The notes: generated from the letters alone by a model not told the origin. A stretch of DNA of 64,000 bases from Clostridia bacterium (GCA_017397655.1 JAFQIG010000082.1:1-64000), one strand, 5' to 3'; numbered from the stretch's first letter, positions 53,697 through 62,891 are shown. Numbers and translations are program-made.

Positions 53697-54923
53697 TTAA
53701 ACGTTGCTTCCTGCAAGGCAGCCTGTTGAAAACGCAATCTGGAGATTATATCCTCCGGTATATGCATCAACATCAATAACTTCACCTGCAAAAAACAGAC
53801 CGTTTATTAACTTTGATTCCATAGTTTTGGGGTTGATTTCGGAAACGCTGACACCGCCCGATGTGATTATGGCTTCATCAATGGGACGGAAACCCTTGAC
53901 TGTGATTCTGAAATCCTTTAAAAGCTCGGCAAGCGAGCGTCTTTGCTCTTTTGTTATCTGGTTGGTTTTGGTAGCAGGGGGGATGTGCGAAAGCCTTACG
54001 ATAACAGGAACGAGCTTTTTCGGTAACAGAGAATTCAGCGAGTTGATAAAATTCTTGTTGAGTGATTCCGAAAAATCACGAAGTATTCTGTTGTCAAGCT
54101 GTTCAATGGTAAGAGCAGGCTTCAAGTCAATGGAAACGGCATATTTACCGCGTTTCATATCACGCATATGAGAGCTTGCGCTCAGAATCAGCGGACCCGA
54201 TACACCAAAGTGAGTAAAAAGCATCTCACCGAAATCCGAAAAAATCTCCTTGTTCTTTTCTTTATCAATTACTTTGACACTGACATTTCTGAGTGAAAGA
54301 CCCATAAGGTCGGAACAGAATCCCTCGTGTGCGACAAGAGGGACAAGAGAGGGTTTTAAATCCGTAACGGAATGACCGAGTCTGCGTGCAAATTCATATC
54401 CGTCACCGGTTGAACCTGTCAAAGGATATGATGCGCCGCCTGTTGCGATAATCACCTTGTCGGCGGAATAGCATTTACCGTTTTCGGTTTCGATACGGAA
54501 TCGGTCGTTCTCATGAGTGATGTCGGTAACTGTTTCGTTTTTAATATCGGCACCGCTTTTAAGTGTGAATCGTGCTAACGCCTCTGCTATGTCATGTGCG
54601 CTGTCCGATACGGGAAAAACGCGTCTGCCGCGCTCGGTTTTAAGCGGCACACCGCTCTCTTCAAAAAAACGCATCGTATCAGATGGCATAAAAGAAGAGA
54701 ATGCAGAGTAAAGGAATCTGCCGTTAACAGGAACATTGGAGATAAGGTCTGACAGTTCGGTACAGTTATTTGTGACATTGCAACGGCCTTTTCCCGTGAT
54801 CCTCAGCTTTTTTCCCGGACGTGAGTTTTTATCAAGAACCGTTACCTTGAGTCCTCTTTTGGCGGCTGTACCTGCAGCTATCATTCCTGCAGCACCGGCG
54901 CCGATTACTATTACGTGATACAT
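53697..54923 (-). CDS. FAD-dependent flavoprotein (HI0933/BaiN-like family)
   Basis: 408-residue oxidoreductase. FAD-binding GxGxxG is IGAGAAGMIAAG at the N-terminus; the family signature KKLRITGKGRCNVTN (about 38-52), then ATGGASYPLTGSTGDG (about 165) and a C-terminal GEVIDVDAYTGGYN (about 370) are conserved. Such proteins are annotated as aminoacetone oxidase-like or BaiN-like flavoproteins; the substrate is unknown. The only good SD (GGAGG) lies in the end of the upstream gene, about 14 nt before the ATG. Confidence 0.9.
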   Translation of the reverse strand: MYHVIVIGAGAAGMIAAGTAAKRGLKVTVLDKNSRPGKKLRITGKGRCNVTNNCTELSDLISNVPVNGRFLYSAFSSFMPSDTMRFFEESGVPLKTERGRRVFPVSDSAHDIAEALARFTLKSGADIKNETVTDITHENDRFRIETENGKCYSADKVIIATGGASYPLTGSTGDGYEFARRLGHSVTDLKPSLVPLVAHEGFCSDLMGLSLRNVSVKVIDKEKNKEIFSDFGEMLFTHFGVSGPLILSASSHMRDMKRGKYAVSIDLKPALTIEQLDNRILRDFSESLNKNFINSLNSLLPKKLVPVIVRLSHIPPATKTNQITKEQRRSLAELLKDFRITVKGFRPIDEAIITSGGVSVSEINPKTMESKLINGLFFAGEVIDVDAYTGGYNLQIAFSTGCLAGSNV

Positions 54924-54932
54924 AATATAAGG

Positions 54933-55745
54933 TTAAGCCTCCATAAGCTTTTGATATGAAAGAAGAATACAGTCGGTAGTCAATACGTCTTTGCTCGAAA
55001 CTTCATAGGTGATAGGACCGTTGTAGTCAACCTCTTCAAGCGCTTTCATAATGCCTGACCAGTCGTTACGGCCAAGGAAGGGGAGAAGATGACGCTCGTT
55101 GACCATATCATAGTCGGAGAAGTGTGTAGTTATAATTTTGTTGCCGAGAGCTTTTATGAAGTCAACGTTGGGTTGGCGAAGACTGTGGTTTGTATCAAAA
55201 CAAGCATAAGCTTTCGGAACCTGCTTTAAAATAAGATTATGCTCCTCGTGAACACAAGTAAGGCACGTTCTCGGCAAATTCTCAATCGCAAGCTTTACAC
55301 CGCATTTTTCTGCGTTTTCAGAAATGATTTTCAGCGTTTCGGATGCAAACTTGATTCTGTCGCCACGTTCAAACAGAGAATAAGGCTCGCAGCTCGGATG
55401 TATTACAGCAATGCCGATACCGACTTCAGCACACTTTTCAATAAGCGATGTCTGGATTTCAATCGCTTTGTTGCGGGCTGATTTATCGGGATTGGAAGGG
55501 TCGAGAATATTCTTCGGTAAAAACGGAAGATGACAGGTGAGAGGGGTGATATCATATTCTTTCATAAGAGCAACAATTGACGAAGCTTTGTTTAAGAAAT
55601 CAACTTCTTCGTATTCATCCGCTTTACCGTGACCGTACTCAACGTGATGAATACCTGCGTTACAGAGACTCTTGTAAAAATTTCTGTCGTGATTTTCCGA
55701 CCAGCAGACAGAAACGGAAAGAGGCCAGTCTTTTCTGTTTGTCAT
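54933..55745 (-). CDS. Xylose isomerase-like TIM-barrel (sugar phosphate isomerase/epimerase) protein
   Basis: 270 residues of the AP-endonuclease-2/xylose isomerase-like family: a TIM barrel with metal-ligand candidates HPSCEPYSLF (His, about 117), LAIENLPRT (Glu, about 151), CFDTNHSLR (about 182-190), HFSDYD (His-x-Ser-Asp, about 209) and a final TYEVSSKD. These sites are intact. Substrate unknown. AAGGAAGTG before the ATG. In the queA-tgt minus-strand run. Confidence 0.82.
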   Translation of the reverse strand: MTNRKDWPLSVSVCWSENHDRNFYKSLCNAGIHHVEYGHGKADEYEEVDFLNKASSIVALMKEYDITPLTCHLPFLPKNILDPSNPDKSARNKAIEIQTSLIEKCAEVGIGIAVIHPSCEPYSLFERGDRIKFASETLKIISENAEKCGVKLAIENLPRTCLTCVHEEHNLILKQVPKAYACFDTNHSLRQPNVDFIKALGNKIITTHFSDYDMVNERHLLPFLGRNDWSGIMKALEEVDYNGPITYEVSSKDVLTTDCILLSYQKLMEA

Positions 55746-55758
55746 AACAGCACTTCCT

Positions 55759-56889
55759 TTATATTCTTGTGTCTAAAATATCAACATAAGCGTTTTTAAA
55801 TTCTGTGAAGGTTCCGTTATCAAGGTTATCACGGATCTTTTGCATCAGCATATTATAAAAATACAGGTTATGCATAACACAAAGACGCATGGCAAGCATT
55901 TCTTTTGCCTTGAACAAATGACGGATATATGCACGTGAATGTGTTTTACATACAGGACAGTCACACGACGGATCGATCGGCTGCAGATCACGTTCGTATT
56001 TGGCGTTGTTAAGGTTGATGATACCCTGCATCGTAAATAGATGACCGTGACGTGCGTTACGGCTCGGCATAACACAATCGAAATAGTCAACGCCTCTGCT
56101 GACAGCTTCCAGTATATTGCCGGGAGTGCCTACACCCATCAGGTATCGGGGCTTATCCTTCGGCATATACGGCTCAACAGCGGAAATGATTCTGTACATA
56201 TCTTCTTTCGGTTCACCAACGGCAAGCCCGCCGATAGCGTAGCCGTCAAGGTCAAGCTGAGATATCTGACACATATTCTCAATACGTAGTCTTTCATACG
56301 TGCTGCCCTGATTGATACCGAAAAGCATCTGTTTCTTGTTTATTGTATCGTGTAAAGAGTTAAGACGTTCCATCTCATCCTTACAGCGATAAAGCCAACG
56401 AACGGTTCTTTCGCACGACTGTTTAGCGTAATCATATGTAGCGGGATTTTCGACACATTCGTCAAAAGCCATCGCAATGGTTGAGGCAAGGTTTGACTGA
56501 ATACGCATACTTTCTTCGGGACCCATAAAGATATGTCGTCCGTCAACGTGAGAGTTAAAGTGAACGCCTTCTTCTTTGATTTTTCTCAAGGAAGCGAGCG
56601 AGAAAACCTGAAATCCGCCGCTGTCCGTGAGGATGGGTTCCTCCCAGTCGGTAAATCGATGCAGACCACCGAGATCCTTTATAAGTTCATCACCCGGTCT
56701 TACGTGCAGATGATAGGTGTTGCACAGCATCTGCTGACAGCCGATATCTTTAAGATCGTGTGCGTCAAGAGCACCCTTGATAGCGGCACAGGTTGCGACA
56801 TTCTGAAACGCAGGTGTCTGAACGGTACCGTGAGGAGTGATAAATTCGCCTCTTCGGGCATTGTTTTCTGTTTTAATCAGTCTGAACAT
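55759..56889 (-). CDS. tgt: Queuine tRNA-ribosyltransferase
   Basis: 376-residue enzyme that swaps guanine-34 for preQ1 in GUN-anticodon tRNAs. Catalytic Asp in [11 protein letters not shown], second Asp/Arg region [16 protein letters not shown], and zinc site CDCPVCKTH...H at the C-terminus (about 305-335). Start ATG 56889, preceded by GGAGC, overlaps the queA stop by 17 nt; a longer frame to 56970 would overlap queA by nearly 100 nt and is rejected. Confidence 0.95.
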   Translation of the reverse strand: MFRLIKTENNARRGEFITPHGTVQTPAFQNVATCAAIKGALDAHDLKDIGCQQMLCNTYHLHVRPGDELIKDLGGLHRFTDWEEPILTDSGGFQVFSLASLRKIKEEGVHFNSHVDGRHIFMGPEESMRIQSNLASTIAMAFDECVENPATYDYAKQSCERTVRWLYRCKDEMERLNSLHDTINKKQMLFGINQGSTYERLRIENMCQISQLDLDGYAIGGLAVGEPKEDMYRIISAVEPYMPKDKPRYLMGVGTPGNILEAVSRGVDYFDCVMPSRNARHGHLFTMQGIINLNNAKYERDLQPIDPSCDCPVCKTHSRAYIRHLFKAKEMLAMRLCVMHNLYFYNMLMQKIRDNLDNGTFTEFKNAYVDILDTRI

Positions 56890-57922
56890 TTTTAGCTCCG
56901 TCCGCAATAAACATCGCATCGCCCAAAGAGAAGAAACGGTATCTTTCTTCGACTGCGACTTTATATGCATTCATTGTATTTTTATAGCCGCAAAAAGCGC
57001 TGACAAGCATAATCAGCGTACTTTCGGGCAGATGAAAGTTTGTTAAAAGAGCATCGATACAGCGGAATTGATAACCCGGATAAATAAAAATATCGGTGTC
57101 GCCGCTGCAGGCACACATCGCGTTGTGATCTCTGTAAACGGATTCGAGAGTTCTGCAACACGTTGTTCCGACAGCGATAACACGACCGCCGTTTTGCTTT
57201 GTGCTGTTGATGATATCTGCGGTTTCCTGCGTTACGTTATAGCTTTCCGTGTGCATATGGTGATCTTCAATATTTTCTGCCTTTACGGGTCGGAATGTTC
57301 CGAGGCCCACGTGAAGAGTGACAAAGCCTATTTTGACACCCTTTGCTCTGATCTTATCGAGCAACTCGGGAGTGAAATGAAGTCCTGCCGTAGGTGCGGC
57401 AGCCGAGCCTAAAACATTGGAATATACAGTCTGATAGCGTTCCTTGTCTTCTAATTCCTCGGTGATATAGTGTGGAAGCGGAAGCTGACCGACAGTATCG
57501 AGTATCTCAAAGAAATTGCCTTCGTATATAAATCTTATGATACGGTTGCCGTTTTCAAGTGAGTCCAAAACCTCGCAACGAAGACGATCCGAGAAAGTAA
57601 AGAAAGTACCGGGCTTTGCTTTTTTGCCGGGACCTGCAATTGACTCCCACGTGTCGGTTGTGAGCTGCTTTAACAGAAGAAATTCAACTCTTGCGCCGGT
57701 ACCCTCACGTGTGCCGTAAAGTCTTGCGGGGAGAACTCTTGTATCGTTAAGAATCAGACAGTCGTTTTCATTAAGCAGTTCGAGAATGTCCGAAAAGTGT
57801 CTGTGGGTAACGTTGCCGCTTGTTTTGTCAAGAACGAGCAAACGGGAGCTGTCCCTCGGTTCTGCGGGATACTGTGCAATGAGTTCTTGCGGCAGATCAT
57901 AAAAAAAGTCGCTTTTTTTCAT
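56873..57922 (-). CDS. queA: S-adenosylmethionine:tRNA ribosyltransferase-isomerase
   Basis: 349 residues; builds epoxyqueuosine on tRNA using the ribose of S-adenosylmethionine. Conserved [20 protein letters not shown] at the start, [11 protein letters not shown] (about 60-70), [17 protein letters not shown] and [12 protein letters not shown]. All typical. First gene of the minus-strand run queA-tgt-isomerase-flavoprotein-35aa-PHP. AGAGGAA ribosome site. Confidence 0.96.
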   Translation of the reverse strand: MKKSDFFYDLPQELIAQYPAEPRDSSRLLVLDKTSGNVTHRHFSDILELLNENDCLILNDTRVLPARLYGTREGTGARVEFLLLKQLTTDTWESIAGPGKKAKPGTFFTFSDRLRCEVLDSLENGNRIIRFIYEGNFFEILDTVGQLPLPHYITEELEDKERYQTVYSNVLGSAAAPTAGLHFTPELLDKIRAKGVKIGFVTLHVGLGTFRPVKAENIEDHHMHTESYNVTQETADIINSTKQNGGRVIAVGTTCCRTLESVYRDHNAMCACSGDTDIFIYPGYQFRCIDALLTNFHLPESTLIMLVSAFCGYKNTMNAYKVAVEERYRFFSLGDAMFIADGAKNVQTD

Positions 57923-57949
57923 AAATTCCTCTTATTTTTAATAAATGAT

Positions 57950-57979
57950 TTGACAAGTGTAATTATAATATGTTATTAT
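57950..57979 (+). promoter_or_regulatory. Promoter of the asd-dapA-dapB operon
   Basis: TTGACA (57950-57955), 18-nt spacer, TATTAT (57974-57979). It overlaps the divergent queA upstream region. About 110 nt of leader follows before asd, containing the hairpin at 58031-58065. Confidence 0.75.
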
Positions 57980-58030
57980 ATAAACTAATCTTTTACATTT
58001 TCTGAGCTGTTTTATCAACAACTAATATTA

Positions 58031-58065
58031 TATTGTAAAAGTGCGGATATTACAATACTTTTTTT
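58031..58065 (+). terminator. Possible attenuator in the asd leader
   Basis: TATTGTAA (58031-58038) and TTACAATA (58050-58057) form an 8-bp stem, then CTTTTTTTG. It lies between the promoter and the asd start, with no gene between, so it is best read as premature transcription termination. No known lysine riboswitch or T-box fits in the available length. Confidence 0.6.
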
Positions 58066-58096
58066 GTTTATTTTTTACCGGAAAGGGTCGATATTT

Positions 58097-59179
58097 ATGA
58101 AAAAATACAAAGTCGGTATTATCGGAGCAACAGGTATGGTCGGACAGCGTTTCGCAACGCTTCTGGAGAATCATCCTTGGTTTGAGGTAACGGCACTTGC
58201 TGCAAGCGCCAGAAGTGCAGGCAAAACATATAAAGAGGCAGTAGGATCCCGTTGGTGTATGGATAAAGAAATGCCTGCCAATATGGCTGATATGATTATT
58301 ATGAGTGCATCTGACGATATTGAAAAGATCGCTTCTTCTGTTGATTTTGTATTCTGTGCAGTTGATATGAAAAAGGACGAGATAAAGGCTCTTGAGGAAG
58401 CGTATGCTAAGGCGGAATGTCCCGTTGTTTCCAACAACAGCGCACACAGATTTACTCCCGATGTTCCCATGATTATTCCCGAGCTTAATCCTCATCATGC
58501 AGACATTATTCCTGCACAGCGTAAGCGTCTCGGTACAAAGAGAGGCTTTGTTGCAGTCAAGTCCAATTGTTCGCTTCAGAGCTATGTACCGGCACTTTTC
58601 CCGCTTGACAAAAAATTCGGTGTCAAGGAAGTTCTTGTCCGTACATATCAGGCGATCTCGGGTGCAGGAAAAACATTTGATACATGGCCCGAAATGGTTG
58701 ATAACGTAATTCCTTTCATCGGTGGTGAAGAGGAAAAGAGTGAAAAGGAGCCTCTTAAGATCTGGGGTAAGGTCGAAGGTGACGAGATTGTTACTGCCGA
58801 TTCACCTAAGTTTACTGCTCAGTGTATCAGAGTTCCCGTTTCTAACGGTCACCTCGGCGCAGTATTTGTCAGATTTGAGAACAAACCTTCCAAAGAAGAA
58901 ATGATCGAAATCTGGAAGAACTTTAAGGGTTATCCGCAGGAGCAGAAGCTTCCCAGCGCACCCGTAAACTTCCTTAACTATTTTGAAGAGGACAATATGC
59001 CTCAGACAAAGCTTCAGCGTGAGCTTGAAGGCGGTATGGCTGTTTCGATCGGACGTCTTCGTGAAGATACACAGTATGATTATAAATTTGTTTGTCTTTC
59101 ACATAACACATTAAGAGGCGCAGCAGGCGGTGCAGTACTTCTTGCAGAACAGCTTTGCGCTCAGGGTTATATGGACTAA
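58097..59179 (+). CDS. asd: Aspartate-semialdehyde dehydrogenase (archaeal/fungal-type)
   Basis: 360 residues; reduces aspartyl phosphate to the semialdehyde. NADP loop GIIGATGMVGQRF (about 7-19), catalytic Cys in SNCSLQ (about 155), YQAISGAGKTFDTWP (about 195), and the His-containing RVPVSNGHLG. Compared with the shorter Bacillus-type enzyme it carries the extra insert of the archaeal/fungal class, common in Clostridia. Chosen start 58097 has GGAAAGGG; the frame to 58064 lacks one. First gene of the lysine/DAP operon. Confidence 0.94.
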   Translation: MKKYKVGIIGATGMVGQRFATLLENHPWFEVTALAASARSAGKTYKEAVGSRWCMDKEMPANMADMIIMSASDDIEKIASSVDFVFCAVDMKKDEIKALEEAYAKAECPVVSNNSAHRFTPDVPMIIPELNPHHADIIPAQRKRLGTKRGFVAVKSNCSLQSYVPALFPLDKKFGVKEVLVRTYQAISGAGKTFDTWPEMVDNVIPFIGGEEEKSEKEPLKIWGKVEGDEIVTADSPKFTAQCIRVPVSNGHLGAVFVRFENKPSKEEMIEIWKNFKGYPQEQKLPSAPVNFLNYFEEDNMPQTKLQRELEGGMAVSIGRLREDTQYDYKFVCLSHNTLRGAAGGAVLLAEQLCAQGYMD

Positions 59180-59205
59180 TTTATTTCAGAAACGGAGCTG
59201 AAATT

Positions 59206-60096
59206 ATGAAAAAAATACTTTTTACAGGTTCCGGAGTTGCTATTGTCACTCCTTTTGATGAAAACAATAATGTTAACTTCTCTAAGCTTGGCGAACTGAT
59301 TGATTATCAGATTGATAACGGTACAGATGCTATCATTATCTGCGGTACGACAGGCGAGGGTTCTACTTTAACTCATGAGGAACACTCCGATGCTATCAAG
59401 TATTGTGTTGAGCATACGGCAGGCAGAGTTCCTGTAATTGCAGGCACAGGAAGTAACGATACCGAATATGCGGTAAGACTTTCTAACGAAGCCGAAAGAG
59501 CAGGCGTTGACGGACTTTTAATGGTTACTCCGTATTATAACAAGACCTCTCAGGAAGGTCTTATCCGTCAGTATGAGTATATTGCGAATAATGTCAGCGC
59601 ACCCATTATTCTTTACAATGTTCCCTCAAGAACAGGTATGAACATTGCTCCCGAAACATATTATGAGCTTTCAAAGATCGACAAGATTGTCGGTACAAAG
59701 GAAGCCAGCGGTAACATCTCTCATATCGCTTCTGTTGCGGCACTTTGCGGTGACAATCTTGCTATCTACTCCGGTAATGATGACGAGATTACAGCTATTA
59801 TGTCACTCGGAGGTAAAGGAATTATCTCTGTTCTTTCTCACGTAGCGCCGAGAGTTGCTCATGATATTGCTGCATCATATCTTGAAGGCGATGTTATAAA
59901 GAGCAGAAATCTTCAGCTTGAGTGGCTTGACCTTTGCCACGATCTGTTTATTGACGTTAATCCCATTCCCGTTAAGGAAGCCCTTAATATGATGGGTTGG
60001 AATGTCGGTGAATGCCGTATGCCTTTGGCACCGATGTCCGAGGCAAAGCGTGAAAAACTTCGTGCATCTCTCAGAAGACACGGACTCGTTGATTAA
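59206..60096 (+). CDS. dapA: 4-hydroxy-tetrahydrodipicolinate synthase
   Basis: 296-residue TIM barrel. Schiff-base Lys is in GTKEASGN (about 164); GTTGEGSTL (about 45), YNVPSRTG (about 135) and the catalytic Tyr are present. ATG at 59206 with GGAG upstream; a longer frame to 59155 overlaps asd and is rejected. Second gene of asd-dapA-dapB-ACT. Confidence 0.96.
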   Translation: MKKILFTGSGVAIVTPFDENNNVNFSKLGELIDYQIDNGTDAIIICGTTGEGSTLTHEEHSDAIKYCVEHTAGRVPVIAGTGSNDTEYAVRLSNEAERAGVDGLLMVTPYYNKTSQEGLIRQYEYIANNVSAPIILYNVPSRTGMNIAPETYYELSKIDKIVGTKEASGNISHIASVAALCGDNLAIYSGNDDEITAIMSLGGKGIISVLSHVAPRVAHDIAASYLEGDVIKSRNLQLEWLDLCHDLFIDVNPIPVKEALNMMGWNVGECRMPLAPMSEAKREKLRASLRRHGLVD

Positions 60097-60123
60097 TAGT
60101 TTTTGATTGGATGTGTAAACAGG

Positions 60124-60882
60124 ATGACCGATATAATTCTATGCGGTGCTCTCGGCAAAATGGGCAGAGTTGTATCCGAAATTGTTAATGAACGTGATGA
60201 TTGCAGAATTGTTGCAGGTGTTGACCTTTTAAAGTCTGATGTCGGCTTTCCGATTTTCTCTGCACCTGCATTGATTGATGTTGATGCGGACGTTATTATT
60301 GACTTTTCGCATCCGTCGGCACTTTCGGGTGTTCTTGAATTTGCTGTTGCAAAGAATATGCCTGTTGTTCTTGCTACAACCGGCTATGAAGAGAGTCAGA
60401 TCTCTCTTATCAAAAAAGCATCGGAGCGAATTCCCGTGTTCTTTACGGCAAATATGTCGCTTGGTGTAAATCTGCTTTGTGAGCTTGCCAAGACTGCTAC
60501 AAAGATTCTCAGCTCAAGCTTTGATATCGAAATAGTCGAAATGCATCATAACAAGAAGATTGATGCACCGAGTGGTACGGCACTTATGCTGGCCGACGAG
60601 ATTTCGTCTGCTATGGAAAATGATCCTGAATATGTCTATGCGCGTCACGACAAGCGCGAAAAGCGTACTAAGAATGAAATCGGAATCCATGCTGTCAGAG
60701 GCGGTACAATCGTTGGCGAACATGAGATCATCTTTGCAGGTACTGATGAGGTTATCAAGCTTTCTCACAGTGCAGGCAGTAAGCGTATTTTTGCTTCGGG
60801 TGCAGTTAATGCAGCAATATGGATTAACGCAAAAACCGAATGTGGTCTTTATTCTATGAAAGATGTTGTTTCTTTAAACTGA
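60124..60882 (+). CDS. dapB: 4-hydroxy-tetrahydrodipicolinate reductase
   Basis: 252 residues. NAD(P) loop CGALGKMGR (about 7-15), FSHPSALSG, ATTGYEES, and catalytic MHHNKKIDAPSGTAL (about 140-154) with HAVRGGTIVGEHE. Start taken as ATG 60124 (GGATG about 10 nt upstream); TTG 60103 is an alternative. Third gene of the DAP operon. Confidence 0.94.
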   Translation: MTDIILCGALGKMGRVVSEIVNERDDCRIVAGVDLLKSDVGFPIFSAPALIDVDADVIIDFSHPSALSGVLEFAVAKNMPVVLATTGYEESQISLIKKASERIPVFFTANMSLGVNLLCELAKTATKILSSSFDIEIVEMHHNKKIDAPSGTALMLADEISSAMENDPEYVYARHDKREKRTKNEIGIHAVRGGTIVGEHEIIFAGTDEVIKLSHSAGSKRIFASGAVNAAIWINAKTECGLYSMKDVVSLN

Positions 60883-60900
60883 TTTTGGGAGTTGTTTTGC

Positions 60901-61353
60901 ATGAAGGCTTCGGTTACTGTCAGAGAAGACATTACGTTGATATCATTGATCGATTCACCTGCGAATATTGATGTTATCGCCGATGTTTTTGAAAAGATTG
61001 CACAGGCTCATATTGACGTTGATATGATATCTCAGACGCCGCCTAACGGTTCACATTCAAGTCTGTCTTTTACGGTTGGCGGTGATGACTTCGGCGGAAT
61101 ATTAAAGGTTGCTGCAGAGCTTCGTGAAAAAAATCCTGACATTAAAATCAGCGTCAGTAGCGGTAACTGTAAAATCAGTGTTTTCAGTGAAGAGATGGAT
61201 GGTACACCGGGTGTTGCGGCAAAGATTTTTAAGGCAGCTGCAAGCGTTAATTCCGACATACGTATGGTAACTACATCGGAATGTGATCTGTCATTGCTGA
61301 TTGTTAAGGCTGATTTGGAAAACACGCTTAACGCAATTAACGAAATATTATAA
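60901..61353 (+). CDS. Free-standing aspartokinase-type tandem ACT protein
   Basis: 150 residues made of two ACT units that match the regulatory domain of aspartokinase, without the kinase domain. The ISQTPPNGSHSSLSFTV segment aligns with the VSQNV..TTDISFTV strand, and GTPGVAAKIFKAAASVNSDI with the second ACT. The lysine or threonine contacts cannot be verified. No catalytic N-terminal lysC follows or precedes; the enzyme must be elsewhere. GGGAG upstream of ATG 60901. Last gene of the DAP operon, probably the lysine-sensing partner of an aspartokinase (inference). Confidence 0.72.
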   Translation: MKASVTVREDITLISLIDSPANIDVIADVFEKIAQAHIDVDMISQTPPNGSHSSLSFTVGGDDFGGILKVAAELREKNPDIKISVSSGNCKISVFSEEMDGTPGVAAKIFKAAASVNSDIRMVTTSECDLSLLIVKADLENTLNAINEIL

Positions 61354-61357
61354 AAAT

Positions 61358-61432
61358 AACCCCCTCGACCGCATTATTCTGCAAGTTTCACGTTTGGTAC
61401 GTGATAAACTGCAGATGACGGGAGGGGGGTTT
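61358..61432. promoter_or_regulatory. Long inverted repeat sequestering a ribosome binding site
   Basis: The 75 nt between two genes form one imperfect stem. Outer arms AACCCCCTC (61358-61366) and GAGGGGGGTT (61422-61431), middle CGCAT/ATG-CG, inner CTGCA..GTTTCACGT (61379-61393) with ACGTGATAAACTGCAG (61399-61414), loop TTGGT. The right outer arm is the GGAGG site of the next gene, so the structure would hide it. It starts 4 nt after the ACT stop and has no T-run on the plus strand, so it is a poor terminator. Confidence 0.7.
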
Positions 61433-61645
61433 GTGAATCCGTTTACGGTACAAAAGATTATCAGGACGAGTGAAACCAAAATGAGCGTTTTCGCGCTGTG
61501 TAAGATTTGCGGTACTCATATCCGTCATGGCGATTTGAGATTGTCTGACGATATGGAAGTGTTTGATTGTCCATACAGCAAAAAAGTGTGTCATTTTGTA
61601 AAGGGAATAAGCCCGATGGGGTGGATAAAGCTTTGGTTCAGATAA
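61433..61645 (+). CDS. Small cysteine-rich (zinc-ribbon-like) protein
   Basis: 70 residues, starting with GTG, 7 nt after GGAGG. Four paired cysteines: CKIC (about residues 23-26) and C-x6-C (CPYSKKVC, about 46-53) give a small knuckle that could bind zinc. The chain ends in GWIKLWFR. I do not recognise it. Alternative ATG at 61415 would give six more residues but lies inside the stem. It is followed by a strong terminator. Confidence 0.6.
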   Translation: MNPFTVQKIIRTSETKMSVFALCKICGTHIRHGDLRLSDDMEVFDCPYSKKVCHFVKGISPMGWIKLWFR

Positions 61646-61689
61646 GTGCTGAATGTAAAGCGAATCACTTTACTGAAATCAATATAGAA

Positions 61690-61729
61690 AGCGACCTGTA
61701 AAGCAGTAAGCTTTACAGGTCGCTTTTTT
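61690..61729 (+). terminator. Strong Rho-independent terminator
   Basis: AGCGACCTGTAAAGC (61690-61704), loop AGTAA, GCTTTACAGGTCGCT (61710-61724), perfect 15-bp stem, then TTTTTT. The left side is only AAA, so it acts mainly on the plus strand, though the minus-strand gene ends 10 nt away. Confidence 0.95.
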
Positions 61730-61738
61730 AGAGAAAGA

Positions 61739-62878
61739 TTATTTCTTGACAATTCCGGGAATGAGCATATCGAGGATTGAAAGCCAGCGTGCTTTTGCGT
61801 CATATTCCTTTTTGGATGCAGGAATTTCGCCACCGACAACATCCTTGTAATATGCAGAGAAGGTGTTGATATTTGTCGGATCATCCTCGTAGATCTCAAT
61901 TACACGGCAACCCTGATTGCCGTCACCACGGCTCTGGAAGCCTGATGTATTTGTGCCGCCAAGCATAATACCGTCATCGGTTATACCGACATAATCATTT
62001 GTATGGTCGTGACCGAAGAATGCGGCAACAACGTCGCCTGTCTTGACCCAGCTGTCATACTGTTTTCCCGAATCATCAAAGTCACCGGGAAAAGCTGTCA
62101 GATTACCGCTGTTTTCATATTTTTTTGCAGGATCAAGAATGTAATGCTTGCCGTTACCGGAAACAGCACCTTCAGTTCCTTCGGGGACTTCAAGAAGAAT
62201 ATCGTATACCTCATATACGGGAATGTGCTGGAAAACGATTGACGGTACGACTTCGCCACCGTTGGCAGCCTTAAGCTCTGCGCTTGTCTTTTCATACCAT
62301 TCGATCTGCTTATCATAAACGGGATGGAACTTTTCAAAAAAGTCTTTTGTTCCTGTGTCCATAAACCAGAGATTAAAAGCATCTTTTGAACCGTCAGAGC
62401 TCTTTATCGTGAGGTTGTAGTTGGCTCTTCTGTGCAGAATTGAATAGCCGTTTTTTGTAAGGTTCATTGAATAATTATCATAGTAACCGAGCTGCATTAT
62501 TTTCGGAGTAAGCGTCTGCCAATCGTGATTACCGAATACGATTGCAAAGGGGATGTTTCTGTCTTCACAAGGCTTCACGATGTGTCCGATAGCTTGCTTG
62601 ACCGAGTAGGCGGTTGACATATACCAGCCACCGGTTACATTATCGCCGGTATAAACGGCAAGATCGGGATTGTACTTGTCAAGCATTCCTTCAATAAGAG
62701 CGATCATTTCGGGGTAGGGTTGATCGGTTGTGTGGGTATCCGTAAACTGAACAATGGTGAACTTACCGTCATCATTGAACTGTAAAGTTGTGTCATTACT
62801 TTTTGCAAAGACTGAATTGGCAAAAATTCCGACAAACAATGCCGAAGCTAAAAGTATTGAAATAATTCTGCGCCTCAT
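61739..62878 (-). CDS. Secreted metallophosphoesterase (calcineurin-like)
   Basis: 379 residues with a signal peptide (MRRRIISILLASALFV..., cleavage near VFAKS). Metal-site motifs in order: VQFTDTHTTD, YTGDNVTGG, VFGNHDWQTL, FQHIPVYE and FFGHDHTNDY; all ligands are present. Substrate unknown; enzymes of this group act on phosphate esters or diesters outside the cell. Ends ARWLSILDMLIPGIVKK, again a short Trp/Ile-rich tail. GGAGGATG precedes the ATG. It lies 13 nt downstream of the next gene. Confidence 0.88.
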   Translation of the reverse strand: MRRRIISILLASALFVGIFANSVFAKSNDTTLQFNDDGKFTIVQFTDTHTTDQPYPEMIALIEGMLDKYNPDLAVYTGDNVTGGWYMSTAYSVKQAIGHIVKPCEDRNIPFAIVFGNHDWQTLTPKIMQLGYYDNYSMNLTKNGYSILHRRANYNLTIKSSDGSKDAFNLWFMDTGTKDFFEKFHPVYDKQIEWYEKTSAELKAANGGEVVPSIVFQHIPVYEVYDILLEVPEGTEGAVSGNGKHYILDPAKKYENSGNLTAFPGDFDDSGKQYDSWVKTGDVVAAFFGHDHTNDYVGITDDGIMLGGTNTSGFQSRGDGNQGCRVIEIYEDDPTNINTFSAYYKDVVGGEIPASKKEYDAKARWLSILDMLIPGIVKK

Positions 62879-62891
62879 TTAAACATCCTCC

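Noticed and set aside
54517-54918. Plus-strand frames antisense to the flavoprotein gene
   Set aside because: Antisense shadows of the conserved FAD motifs at 53697-54923; no independent support.
56890-56970. Longer N-terminus of tgt
   Set aside because: The 27 extra residues overlap queA and are unlike any Tgt N-terminus; the ATG at 56889 has GGAGC at proper spacing.
57980-58096. Lysine riboswitch or T-box in the asd leader
   Set aside because: About 110 nt is too short for a lysine riboswitch; no T-box (TGGGT-type) sequence is visible.
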